Shown here one piece after another: positions 1 to 6,378 of a stretch of DNA of 7,162 nt; within the stretch, counting starts at the first letter, position 1, and each line of letters begins with the position of its first letter. Location of the stretch: assembly GCA_013205585.1 (NCBI GenBank), contig JABMML010000141.1, forward strand, positions 1-7,162, in the 5' to 3' direction. The notes beneath the pieces were generated by a model. That model was not told the origin of the DNA and ran no database searches. It was given only the letters and a program-made list of their open reading frames with translations. Position numbers and translations under genes: made by a program. Source of the stretch: Chitinophagaceae bacterium (GTDB taxonomy: Bacteria > Bacteroidota > Bacteroidia > Chitinophagales > Chitinophagaceae).

Positions 1-288
1 AGGTAAAATTAAAATATCGGTATATCCTTTTTTGATATAGTTGCTTGTATCTACATTATCGGGAAAGCTAAAGCTAATTTGATTGGTGTTTTTCAAAGAA
101 GTTTTGATAAAGCCATTCGGATCTATCACGGCAATTTTTCTATATTCTACCCCGGAAACAGAGAAGTAGATAGAAGCAGCTATCAAACCCACTATTAATA
201 AGGGGGTTAAAAAAGTTAGGATTAAAAAACGTTTATTTTTTACCCTACTTGAATATTCTCTTTGTATAATTAACCAAGTCTTATTCAT
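1..288 (-). CDS. ABC transporter permease (ABC-2/NatB type), N-terminal part only
   Basis: This is the first 96 codons of an inner-membrane permease; the remainder lies beyond the left edge. The protein begins MNKTWLIIQREYSSRVKNKR, a short amphipathic start ending in basic residues. That is the usual opening of ABC-2 permeases that partner NatA-like ATPases. One strong hydrophobic segment follows at about residues 21-44 (FLILTFLTPLLIVGLIAASI...), after which the chain turns polar (EYRKIAVIDPNG...), as expected for the large extracytoplasmic domain after the first helix. The ATG lies 11 bp after the stop codon of the ATPase gene on the same strand, so the two are almost certainly one operon and one transporter. 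The substrate cannot be told from this fragment; sodium export as in Bacillus NatAB is only one possibility. No strong Shine-Dalgarno sequence is present. Confidence 0.88.
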   Translation of the reverse strand, partial: MNKTWLIIQREYSSRVKNKRFLILTFLTPLLIVGLIAASIYFSVSGVEYRKIAVIDPNGFIKTSLKNTNQISFSFPDNVDTSNYIKKGYTDILILP

Positions 289-299
289 CTTAATTTTTT

Positions 300-1232
300 T
301 TAAATATTTTGAAAGGCACGGGCACCTGCATGCGTTCCTTCTACTAGTTTAATAAATATTTCATTTAAAGAAGGCAGTACTTCATTAAATCCAATTAATT
401 CAATTTTTTGCTCAATGATATGCTGAAGTACATTGTTTACTGTATAGCCTTCATTAATTTTTATTAAATATTTAGAGGCCGTTTCATTTATAATAGTGAA
501 AATGCTATTGCTGCTTAATTGAGCGCCTACTTTAATTTCAATGGAGAAATTATTTTCTTTAAACTGTTGCTTAATACCTGCCACAGAGCCATCTAAAATT
601 TTCTTACCCAGGTTCACTAGTACAATATGGTCGCAAATTTCTTCCACTTGTTCCATACGGTGGGTACTAAATATAATAGTGGAACCTTTTTTAGCGAGTG
701 CGTAAATTTCATCCTTAATTAAATTGGCGTTTAAAGGGTCAAGGCCGCTAAAAGGCTCGTCTAATATAATTAATTTGGGTTCGTGTAAAACGGTAATTAC
801 AAATTGTAATTTCTGACTCATTCCTTTACTTAAATCCTCTACTTTTTTATTCCACCAACTTTCCATCTCAAATTTCTTGAACCAGTACTTTATTTTTTCA
901 GTGGCCTCTGCTTTCGACATACCTTTTAATTGTGCAAGGTATATAGCTTGTTCTCCAATTTTCATTTTCTTATACATACCACGCTCTTCTGGCATGTAAC
1001 CAATTTTTTCAACATCGAGCATGGGATTAAATGCAGCACCCTCTAATAATATATTACCACTGTCCGGATAAAATATACCGGTAATCATACGAAGCAAAGT
1101 GGTCTTACCTGCTCCATTAGGGCCTAGCAATCCAAAAATACTTCCTCTTTCAATATCAAAGCTAATATCGTCTACCGCTTTTTGAGTAGCATAATATTTT
1201 TTTAAATTTTGTAAACTTAATAGGGCATCCAT
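300..1232 (-). CDS. ABC transporter ATP-binding protein (NatA-like, with DUF4162-type C-terminus)
   Basis: This is the cytoplasmic ATPase that powers the permease encoded just downstream. Numbering from the chosen Met (310 aa): Walker A GPNGAGKT at 37-44, signature LSKGMSQK at 134-141, Walker B LIILDEP at 154-160, and switch His 191 in FSTHRMEQ. The Q-loop position reads YMPEERGMY, with Glu in place of Gln, which is typical of the NatA-like subgroup. After about residue 220 there is a C-terminal extension of the DUF4162 kind. An in-frame ATG at 1271 would add 13 residues, but MDALLSLQNLKKYY is the usual family start. The extension would also cover a good -7 element (1251-1258), so I start at 1232. 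The substrate is unknown; ions, lipids, peptides or drugs are all possible for this family. The gene is divergent from the zinc phospholipase-like gene. Confidence 0.93.
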   Translation of the reverse strand: MDALLSLQNLKKYYATQKAVDDISFDIERGSIFGLLGPNGAGKTTLLRMITGIFYPDSGNILLEGAAFNPMLDVEKIGYMPEERGMYKKMKIGEQAIYLAQLKGMSKAEATEKIKYWFKKFEMESWWNKKVEDLSKGMSQKLQFVITVLHEPKLIILDEPFSGLDPLNANLIKDEIYALAKKGSTIIFSTHRMEQVEEICDHIVLVNLGKKILDGSVAGIKQQFKENNFSIEIKVGAQLSSNSIFTIINETASKYLIKINEGYTVNNVLQHIIEQKIELIGFNEVLPSLNEIFIKLVEGTHAGARAFQNI

Positions 1233-1250
1233 AGTAAGAAATTTATGTTT

Positions 1251-1258
1251 CAAATATA
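1251..1258 (-). promoter_or_regulatory. Bacteroidota-type -7 element for the ABC operon
   Basis: The minus strand reads TATATTTG, an exact fit to TAnnTTTG, the -7 consensus recognised by the Bacteroidota primary sigma factor. Transcription would start about 5-7 nt downstream, giving a leader of roughly a dozen bases before the ATG at 1232. No clear TTTG -33 element is visible at the usual spacing, so this rests on the -7 box and its position. Confidence 0.5.
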
Positions 1259-1354
1259 AACTCATTTTCACATATCTATTTTTAAAATAAGGAAGAGTGG
1301 AAATTTAAGCTAGGTTTTGTGAATATAATTAGTAGGATTGGGAAAAGAGTTGTC

Positions 1355-1362
1355 TATCTTCG
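1355..1362 (+). promoter_or_regulatory. Probable -7 element for the zinc phospholipase-like gene
   Basis: TATCTTCG followed by CAG matches TAnnTTTG at all but one position and resembles the frequent TATCTTTGCA form seen in Bacteroidota promoters. It lies 16 bp before the ATG at 1379, which gives a leader of about 10 nt and argues against the upstream GTG start at 1319. A -33 box is not convincing: a TTG at 1338-1340 is too close. Confidence 0.45.
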
Positions 1363-1378
1363 CAGAAACTTAGTATAT

Positions 1379-2356
1379 ATGTTCAATAAGAAAACGCTTT
1401 ATATTTCTCTTGCATTTATTTTGTTGGTAGGCCTTTCTAGTTGGGGTTTTTTAGTGCACCGCACTATTCATCAAATTGCTATTTATAGTTTGCCAGAACC
1501 TTTGCAATCTTTTATGCATAAGGAAATGAATAATTTAGTTGCTAATTCTACCAGACCAGACATAAGAAGAAACACCGACAAAACAGAAGCCACTAAACAT
1601 TTTATTGACTTAGAAGCCTATGGCCCGAATGCTGCGAACAATATGCCCATTAATTGGTCGAATGCGGTAAAAAAATACAATCAAGATACCTTACTTAAAT
1701 ATGGTTATGTACCTTATGTAATTGTAGACCAATTAGAAAAATTAACAAATGCTTTTCGTTTAAAAAACAAAGACAGCATTTTATTTTATGCTGCCGATTT
1801 AGGACATTATATAGGAGATGCACATGTGCCTTTACATACAACACTTAATTATGACGGTCAATTGACTGGACAAAAAGGTTTACATAGTTTATGGGAATCC
1901 TTTGTGCCTGAATTAAGAATTGATCAGTATCAGTTATATAATGCACACAAGGCCACTTATATTAAGAACCCTAGCGAGGCTATATGGATAGATATTAGAG
2001 TTGCCGCTGGCTTAGTACCTGAATTATTAGCAATAGAAAAAGAAGTTTCTATTCAGTTCAAGCCTGAAACAAAATATAAAACGCAGATGCGTTATGGTCG
2101 TGAAACAAAAGTATACACTAAAGAATTTGCCGAAGCCTATGCGAATGGATTAGGACCTACGGTGAATAAGCAGTTAATTGCATCAGCTAATATGATTGCC
2201 GATTTTTGGTACACTGCATGGGTAAATGCAGGCAAGCCTATTATGACAACGCGTGAAATTTCAACAAATCTGAGTTCGGAATTAAAATCATTTAAAATGA
2301 ACCGTTTAATTCAGGACGACTTATTATTAAGTAAGAAAGAAAAGCCAGAGAATTAG
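1379..2356 (+). CDS. Zinc-dependent phospholipase C / S1-P1 nuclease-fold protein, membrane-targeted or exported
   Basis: This is a 325-aa protein with an N-terminal hydrophobic segment (about residues 7-21, after the basic stretch FNKK). It is followed directly by WGFLVHR, which matches the mature N-terminus of this fold, where the Trp backbone binds zinc. The remaining putative ligands are all present: His27, Asp61, His74, His143, Asp147, His153, His169 and Glu173. The spacing H-x3-D-x5-H-x15-H-x3-E is close to bacterial phosphatidylcholine phospholipase C, and the terminal Glu favours the PLC-like branch over the S1/P1 nucleases, which carry Asp there. The substrate (phospholipid or nucleic acid) cannot be settled from sequence. 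It probably acts in the periplasm or outside the cell, and if the signal is not cleaved it would stay anchored. A GTG at 1319 would add 20 residues in front of the signal; I reject it because the -7 element lies inside that extension. It stands alone, divergent from the ABC operon and convergent with the FAD gene. Confidence 0.85.
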   Translation: MFNKKTLYISLAFILLVGLSSWGFLVHRTIHQIAIYSLPEPLQSFMHKEMNNLVANSTRPDIRRNTDKTEATKHFIDLEAYGPNAANNMPINWSNAVKKYNQDTLLKYGYVPYVIVDQLEKLTNAFRLKNKDSILFYAADLGHYIGDAHVPLHTTLNYDGQLTGQKGLHSLWESFVPELRIDQYQLYNAHKATYIKNPSEAIWIDIRVAAGLVPELLAIEKEVSIQFKPETKYKTQMRYGRETKVYTKEFAEAYANGLGPTVNKQLIASANMIADFWYTAWVNAGKPIMTTREISTNLSSELKSFKMNRLIQDDLLLSKKEKPEN

Positions 2357-2427
2357 GTTTGCGCTAATTGAAATTATATTTCTATATTTAAAATACAATA
2401 TTATAATACAATACTATTTTACTATAG
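2357..2427. other. AT-rich convergent intergenic spacer with a short direct repeat
   Basis: This 71-bp spacer separates two convergent stop codons. It contains two copies of ATACAATA (2393-2400 and 2406-2413) around the 10-bp palindrome TATTATAATA (2399-2408). I see no GC-containing hairpin with a T-tract on either strand, so termination here is either weak or of another kind. Confidence 0.5.
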
Positions 2428-4011
2428 TTATAAGATAGAAGCTATTTGTTGAGCAAGTTTTTGTCCATCCATTGCAGCACTTACAATACCACCTGCATAA
2501 CCTGCCCCTTCCGCACAAGGATAAAGGTTTTTGATTTGCGGATGATGCAATGCTTCTGCATCCCTTGGAATACGCACGGGCGAAGAGGTTCGGCTTTCTG
2601 TAGCCACCACTACCGCATCATTGGTATAATATCCTTTCATCTTTTTTCCAAAGGCTTTAAAACCTTCTTGTAAAGTTTGGAGCACAAAATGGGGTAGTAC
2701 TTCATTTAAAGGCGCCGAATGTAATCCTGGTAAATAACTAGCGTCAGGTAAATTTGTAGAAACTTTATTGGAACAAAAATCTATTAATCTTGCAGCAGGG
2801 GCTACTTGTAATCCACCACCTACTTTAAAGGCCGCTTCTTCCACTTCTTTTTGAAAGGCTAATAATAGTAGTGGATGATTTTCTGGTAAGCTGTTTTTAT
2901 TTTTCTTTAAAAAATTCGCTGCTATGGGTATATCTATTTGAACCACCATTCCACTATTGGCATAGGGGTTATCTCTTTTGCTCGGGCTCCATCCATTCAC
3001 CACAATTTCTCCAGGGGCAGTGGCTGCGGGTGCAATAATCCCACCAGGGCACATACAAAAACTAAAAACACCTCTCTCACTAACTTGTTCCACCAAACTA
3101 TAAGAAGCAGGAGGCAGGTTAGGGTCACGCACTAAACAATGATATTGAATAGCATCAATAGCCGACTGGGGATGTTCAACCCTTACGCCTAAGGCAAAGG
3201 GTTTGGCTTCAATGCTAATATTTTTTTCAAATAATAAAGTAAAAATATCTCGAGCAGAATGGCCTGTAGCTAAAATATAAGCTGCTGCTTTCATTCGATC
3301 TCCATCGGCTGTGATAATTTCTTGAATATTACCATTTTCAATTACAAAGTCTACTAATTTTTTTTCAAATAAAACTTTACCACCACTTGCTTCAATTTGT
3401 TCACGCATGGCTGTAATAATATGCGGTAGTTTATTGGTGCCAATATGTGGATGCGCTTCGTATAAAATATTTTCATCGGCGCCGAACTGATAAAAAATCT
3501 TTAAAATTTTATCAATGCTTCCTCTTTTATTACTTCTAGTATATAATTTACCATCGCTATAAGTTCCTGCGCCTCCTTCTCCAAAACAATAATTACTCTC
3601 CCGGTTCACTATGCCTTCTTTATTTAAACTTGCCAAATCACGCCTTCTTGCTCTCACATCTTTACCTCTTTCTATTATAATAGGTCTTAATCCTAATTGA
3701 ATACATTCAAGAGCTGCGAATAATCCGGCAGGGCCCGCACCAATAATAATGACTTCCTTGGCATGGGAAGGGAGGCTTGGGAAGAGAAGAGGTTCAATAA
3801 AGCGTTTGGAAATTGGTTCCATTATAAAAGCAATCAGGGTTAGGTTCACCCAAATTTGTTGCCTACTTCTAGCGTCAATTGATTTTTTAAGAATTTGGTA
3901 GCCTGTAATGGAGCTTTCTGGTTCGCCTGTAATTTGACTGATGGCCTTTAAGAGGCTGGGGCCATGGGCCGATTCGGATGGGGTAAGTCGAACTTGTATT
4001 TCTTTTTGCAT
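2428..4011 (-). CDS. Uncharacterised FAD-dependent dehydrogenase (COG2509-like)
   Basis: This is a 527-aa cytoplasmic flavoprotein. An N-terminal domain of about 80 residues (MQKEIQVRLTP... SIDARSRQQIWVNL) precedes the FAD-binding Rossmann fold, with the dinucleotide motif GAGPAG at 91-96 and the ribose-binding acidic residue Glu114 in IIIERG. Further family landmarks are GEGGAGTYSDGK (144-155), ATGHSARD (248-255), FCMCPGG (318-324), TESRTSSPVRIPR (471-483), and the C-terminal FAD-contacting block CAEGAGYAGG (499-508). Length, order and motifs match the widespread family annotated as NAD(P)/FAD-dependent oxidoreductase or FAD-dependent dehydrogenase. As far as I know its substrate has not been established. 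The conserved Cys pair around the CPGG motif (Cys319, Cys321) could be functional but is unproven. The gene lies 91 bp downstream of the DUF3127 gene on the same strand, with a terminator between, so it probably has its own promoter; I see no clear -7 box. A small inverted repeat (4015-4031) sits just before the start codon. Confidence 0.9.
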   Translation of the reverse strand: MQKEIQVRLTPSESAHGPSLLKAISQITGEPESSITGYQILKKSIDARSRQQIWVNLTLIAFIMEPISKRFIEPLLFPSLPSHAKEVIIIGAGPAGLFAALECIQLGLRPIIIERGKDVRARRRDLASLNKEGIVNRESNYCFGEGGAGTYSDGKLYTRSNKRGSIDKILKIFYQFGADENILYEAHPHIGTNKLPHIITAMREQIEASGGKVLFEKKLVDFVIENGNIQEIITADGDRMKAAAYILATGHSARDIFTLLFEKNISIEAKPFALGVRVEHPQSAIDAIQYHCLVRDPNLPPASYSLVEQVSERGVFSFCMCPGGIIAPAATAPGEIVVNGWSPSKRDNPYANSGMVVQIDIPIAANFLKKNKNSLPENHPLLLLAFQKEVEEAAFKVGGGLQVAPAARLIDFCSNKVSTNLPDASYLPGLHSAPLNEVLPHFVLQTLQEGFKAFGKKMKGYYTNDAVVVATESRTSSPVRIPRDAEALHHPQIKNLYPCAEGAGYAGGIVSAAMDGQKLAQQIASIL

Positions 4012-4014
4012 GGG

Positions 4015-4031
4015 TTAGGTTTTTATCCTAA
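4015..4031 (-). repeat. Small inverted repeat in the FAD gene leader
   Basis: TTAGG (4015-4019) and CCTAA (4027-4031) form a 5-bp inverted repeat with a 7-nt loop, 3 bp upstream of the FAD gene's start codon. It could fold in the mRNA next to the start or could be chance. The stem is short. Confidence 0.25.
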
Positions 4032-4044
4032 AAAAATGCTGAAT

Positions 4045-4084
4045 AAAAATACGGTAGATAAAGCATTTTGCTTAGTCTACCGTA
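4045..4084 (-). terminator. Rho-independent terminator of the DUF3127 gene
   Basis: A 9-bp perfect stem (4050-4058 with 4076-4084, core ACGGTAGA/TCTACCGT) is followed by a 2x2 internal loop, then a 4-bp AAGC/GCTT inner stem (4061-4064 with 4070-4073) closing a 5-nt loop. On the minus strand it is followed by a run of five T (4049-4045). It starts about 19 bp past the DUF3127 stop codon, which is where a terminator for that transcript should be. Confidence 0.8.
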
Positions 4085-4102
4085 ATGGTATAATAATGCT
4101 TA

Positions 4103-4477
4103 TTAGAAGGGCAAATCGTCGCCAGACTCGTTGGTAGGTATGTCAAAATAGGTGCTTGTTTCAGTAGGGGCTGTACTGCCTCCTAAAGCCACTGCTTCCA
4201 TACGCCAAGCGTCTAAATTGGTGATATAGTTGTCCTTACCCTCTTTATTCCACTTAGACCCCTTTATATTAAAGAGTACTTTTACGGTGTCTCCTAGGTT
4301 AAAGCGGTCAGGCATGGTTGTACGGTCCTGAACACATTGGAATTTAACGTAATTTGTTATTGTTTTACCATTGATATCGTCGGTTTTTTCAACAACAAAC
4401 TCCCTTGTTTTAAAGGTTTCTTTTCTCTGAATGATTTCGTATTTAGCAATTAGCTTGCCGGTTAATTCGTAGCTCAT
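4103..4477 (-). CDS. DUF3127 domain protein with SSB-like acidic C-terminal tip
   Basis: This 124-aa cytoplasmic protein belongs to the DUF3127 family, recognised from MSYELTGKLIAKYE near the N-terminus, KTREFVVEK (23-31), the stretch around NYVKFQCVQDRT (42-53), and LGDTVKVLFNIKGSKW (61-76). The family has no established function. The alternating strand pattern and the sequence GDTVKVLFNIKG resemble an OB-fold barrel. A linker of about 30 residues rich in Ser, Thr and Glu (from about residue 93) leads to the terminal DDLPF. This closely resembles the acidic tip through which single-stranded DNA-binding proteins recruit partners. I infer a nucleic-acid-binding or SSB-like role; this is not proven. 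The gene is divergent from dnaA, has a perfect -7 box upstream and a hairpin terminator downstream, and looks monocistronic. The ATG at 4477 is the natural family start. Confidence 0.85.
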   Translation of the reverse strand: MSYELTGKLIAKYEIIQRKETFKTREFVVEKTDDINGKTITNYVKFQCVQDRTTMPDRFNLGDTVKVLFNIKGSKWNKEGKDNYITNLDAWRMEAVALGGSTAPTETSTYFDIPTNESGDDLPF

Positions 4478-4494
4478 AATTATAATTATATAGG

Positions 4495-4502
4495 CAAAGG
4501 TA
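4495..4502 (-). promoter_or_regulatory. -7 element for the DUF3127 gene
   Basis: The minus strand reads TACCTTTG, an exact fit to TAnnTTTG, 17 bp upstream of the ATG at 4477. This would give a leader of about 10-12 nt. A TTTG at 4518-4515 is too close to serve as the -33 box. Confidence 0.55.
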
Positions 4503-4776
4503 GTATTTAAAGGCCAAATCTAAATAACTGCCTCTATATCCAAATAAGTATAAATTTTTAAAGAAAAAAAATACTTAAAAAATAAGTGTATAACTCTGCA
4601 TTTTTAAGAAAAAGGATATATCTTGAACGCCGGATAAGGGGTTATGAAACACGGAGTTTCTAGGGTTTTGGGAACATGTAAAAAAAACCAAATAAAAAAG
4701 TTTTTTTTTCAACAATAAGTCGTCATATTCGCATTCCGGTTTACAATTCCTTAATCCTGGGTTGAAGATCATATCG
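4503..4776. other. Divergent control region between the DUF3127 gene and dnaA, rich in A/T tracts
   Basis: This region carries no credible gene. It contains a 7-bp inverted repeat, TAAGTAT (4545-4551) with ATACTTA (4571-4577), and three direct copies of AATAAGT (4543-4549, 4581-4587, 4714-4720). There is also a palindrome GATATATC (4615-4622) and a GAAAC/GTTTC inverted repeat (4646-4650 with 4656-4660). An A8 run (4680-4687) faces a T9 run (4701-4709). Such A/T tracts bend DNA and melt easily. Only weak DnaA-box-like sites are present, so I do not call this an origin. Confidence 0.5.
4585..4593 (-). promoter_or_regulatory. Weak DnaA-box-like site
   Basis: The minus strand reads TTATACACT, differing from the E. 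coli consensus TTATCCACA at two positions (one is the tolerated fifth base). A second weaker candidate, TTATACAAA, lies at 4790-4798 on the plus strand, between the dnaA -7 element and its start codon. They could mediate DnaA autoregulation, but single imperfect 9-mers are expected by chance in AT-rich DNA. Confidence 0.25.
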
Positions 4777-4784
4777 TACCTTTT
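4777..4784 (+). promoter_or_regulatory. Probable -7 element for dnaA
   Basis: TACCTTTT matches TAnnTTTG except for the last base and lies 28 bp before the ATG at 4813. It falls inside the rejected TTG-initiated extension of dnaA. No good -33 box is seen at normal spacing. Confidence 0.4.
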
Positions 4785-4812
4785 TTTAATTATACAAAGA
4801 GCAAGAAGTAAG

Positions 4813-6240
4813 ATGGCTAAGAGCGCAGATTTAATTTGGAGTAACTGCTTAAAAATTATTAAGGATATTGTCGAATGGCAACATTTTAAAACATGGTTCG
4901 AACCTATTCAACCAGTTGACTTAAAAGACAACGTTTTACTCATTCAAGTTCCCAGCCAATTTTTCTACGAATACATCGAGGAGCATTATGTTAACTTATT
5001 AGCTAAGACTCTAAAGCGTGAACTTGGCAAAGAAGCTAGACTAGAGTATCGTATCATGGTCGATAGCGGAAATAATAAGAAAGGTTCAATGGATGTTCCG
5101 GCTAGCGGCATGAAAACTTACAATAACAACGAGATGAACTTCCCGTTGGTGATTGACAACCCCGTGAAAAATCCTTTTGTGATTCCTGGGTTGAAGAAAA
5201 TGCAAATTGACCCTCAATTAAACCATAATTATACATTTGAATCCTTTATTGAAGGGGATTGTAATAGAGTAGCGCGCCGAGCTGGTAAAACAGTAGCTGA
5301 AAAGCCAGGGGCTAATTCTTTTAATCCTTTGGTTATTTATGGAGGAGTGGGTTTAGGTAAAACACATTTAGCCCAAGCAATAGGAAATGACGTAAAACGC
5401 ATTCATCCGAATAAGGTGGTTTTATATGTGAGTTCTGAAAAATTCATTAATCAGTTCCAGGATCATAGTCGCAATAATGCCATTAATGACTTTATTCATT
5501 TTTATCAATTAATAGATGTCTTAATTATAGATGATGTTCAGTTTTTTAACAGAGCTGAAAAATCTCAAGATGCCTTTTTTGCCATCTTCAACCATTTACA
5601 CCAAAGCGGTAAGCAATTAGTTTTAACTTCTGATAAAGCCCCTAAGGATTTAGAAGGTTTACAAGAGCGTTTATTAAGTCGTTTCCGTTGGGGATTAAGT
5701 GCCGATATTCAAGTACCCGATTACGATACCCGTATTGAAATTTTGGAAAAGAAAATGAAGGCCGATGGTTTAGACATGCCAAAAGAAGTGGTAAAGTATG
5801 TGGCCTACAATATTAATACGAATGTGAGAGAATTAGAAGGTGCATTGATATCCTTGCTAGCACAGTCTTCTTTGAATAAAAAAGAAATTGATGTTGAATT
5901 AGCGAAGAAGGTGTTACGCAACTTTGTGAAAACAAGTAGTAAAGAAATTACCATCGACGCTATACAAAAAATGGTTTGTGAATTCTTCGAAGTGCCTTAT
6001 GATAAATTATTACAAAAAACACGTAAGCGTGAAATTGTACAAGCCCGTCAAATTACCATGTACTTAGCAAAGGCTTTTACAAAGAATTCTTTGAAAACTA
6101 TTGGAGAGCATTTTGGTGGACGCGATCATACCACGGTTATACATTCTTGCCAAACGGTGAAGGACTTAATGGATACCGATTCTATGTTCAGAGAGAACGT
6201 AATGGAGCTGACTCAAAAAGTGCAGTTAGCGGCTATGTAA
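4813..6240 (+). CDS. dnaA: Chromosomal replication initiator protein DnaA
   Basis: This is the AAA+ initiator that binds the replication origin, melts it and helps load the helicase. It has 475 aa, normal for the family. Domain I is at about 1-75 (ADLIWSNCL, WFEPI, QFFYEYIEEHY), followed by a short linker (domain II). The AAA+ domain carries Walker A GGVGLGKT (177-184), Walker B LIIDD (237-241), sensor 1 LTSD (271-274), the arginine-finger region ERLLSRFRWG (285-294), and sensor 2 NVRELEGAL (337-345). Domain IV, which binds DnaA boxes, carries QARQITMYLAK and the signature GGRDHTTV (435-442). A TTG at 4762 in the same frame would add 17 residues, but MAKSADLIW is the family-like start and a -7-like element lies within the extension. 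The gene stands alone, without the dnaN/recF neighbours usual in many other phyla, and ends at a strong terminator. Confidence 0.98.
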   Translation: MAKSADLIWSNCLKIIKDIVEWQHFKTWFEPIQPVDLKDNVLLIQVPSQFFYEYIEEHYVNLLAKTLKRELGKEARLEYRIMVDSGNNKKGSMDVPASGMKTYNNNEMNFPLVIDNPVKNPFVIPGLKKMQIDPQLNHNYTFESFIEGDCNRVARRAGKTVAEKPGANSFNPLVIYGGVGLGKTHLAQAIGNDVKRIHPNKVVLYVSSEKFINQFQDHSRNNAINDFIHFYQLIDVLIIDDVQFFNRAEKSQDAFFAIFNHLHQSGKQLVLTSDKAPKDLEGLQERLLSRFRWGLSADIQVPDYDTRIEILEKKMKADGLDMPKEVVKYVAYNINTNVRELEGALISLLAQSSLNKKEIDVELAKKVLRNFVKTSSKEITIDAIQKMVCEFFEVPYDKLLQKTRKREIVQARQITMYLAKAFTKNSLKTIGEHFGGRDHTTVIHSCQTVKDLMDTDSMFRENVMELTQKVQLAAM

Positions 6241-6283
6241 GAAGCCCTTTGACCACTTCAAATTATTAAATAACTATATTCTG

Positions 6284-6325
6284 GTCCGGAACGAACTTTA
6301 TTTGAGTTTATTCCGGACTTTTTTT
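6284..6325 (+). terminator. Rho-independent terminator of dnaA
   Basis: A perfect 8-bp stem, GTCCGGAA (6284-6291) with TTCCGGAC (6311-6318), is followed by seven T (6319-6325). Inside it, after a 2x2 internal loop, AACT (6294-6297) can pair with AGTT (6305-6308). The structure begins 43 bp after the dnaA stop codon. Confidence 0.85.
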
Positions 6326-6347
6326 AGGTATTTAAGGCCAAGCTGCT

Positions 6348-6355
6348 TATTTTTG
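6348..6355 (+). promoter_or_regulatory. -7 element for the tRNA genes
   Basis: TATTTTTG followed by CAGC is an exact match to TAnnTTTG, 23 bp before the 5' end of tRNA-Ser. It lies in the loop of a small inverted repeat (GCTGC 6342-6346, GCAGC 6355-6359). The -33 position falls at the T-tract of the dnaA terminator and has no clear consensus. The downstream tRNA-Pro, 80 bp after tRNA-Ser, may share this promoter. Confidence 0.55.
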
Positions 6356-6378
6356 CAGCCCTCGAAAGGGGTTTTGGA

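Noticed and set aside
2446..2673. 75-aa open frame on the plus strand
   Set aside because: It lies wholly inside the FAD dehydrogenase gene on the opposite strand, and its Cys- and His-rich translation resembles no family I know. It is a shadow of the real gene.
2938..3135. 65-aa open frame on the plus strand
   Set aside because: Also antisense to the FAD dehydrogenase gene, with no recognisable protein features or start signals.
4545..4577. TAAGTAT/ATACTTA inverted repeat as a terminator
   Set aside because: It lies between divergent promoters where no transcript should end, and the arms are pure A/T except for one G-C pair.
4575..4772. 65-aa open frame on the minus strand in the dnaA upstream region
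   Set aside because: The translation is low in complexity and shaped by A/T tracts, has no family resemblance, and would overlap the dnaA control region. No promoter or ribosome site fits it.
4478..4812. Chromosomal origin (oriC) upstream of dnaA
   Set aside because: Only two imperfect DnaA-box-like 9-mers are present and no cluster. In Bacteroidota the origin is often not next to dnaA.
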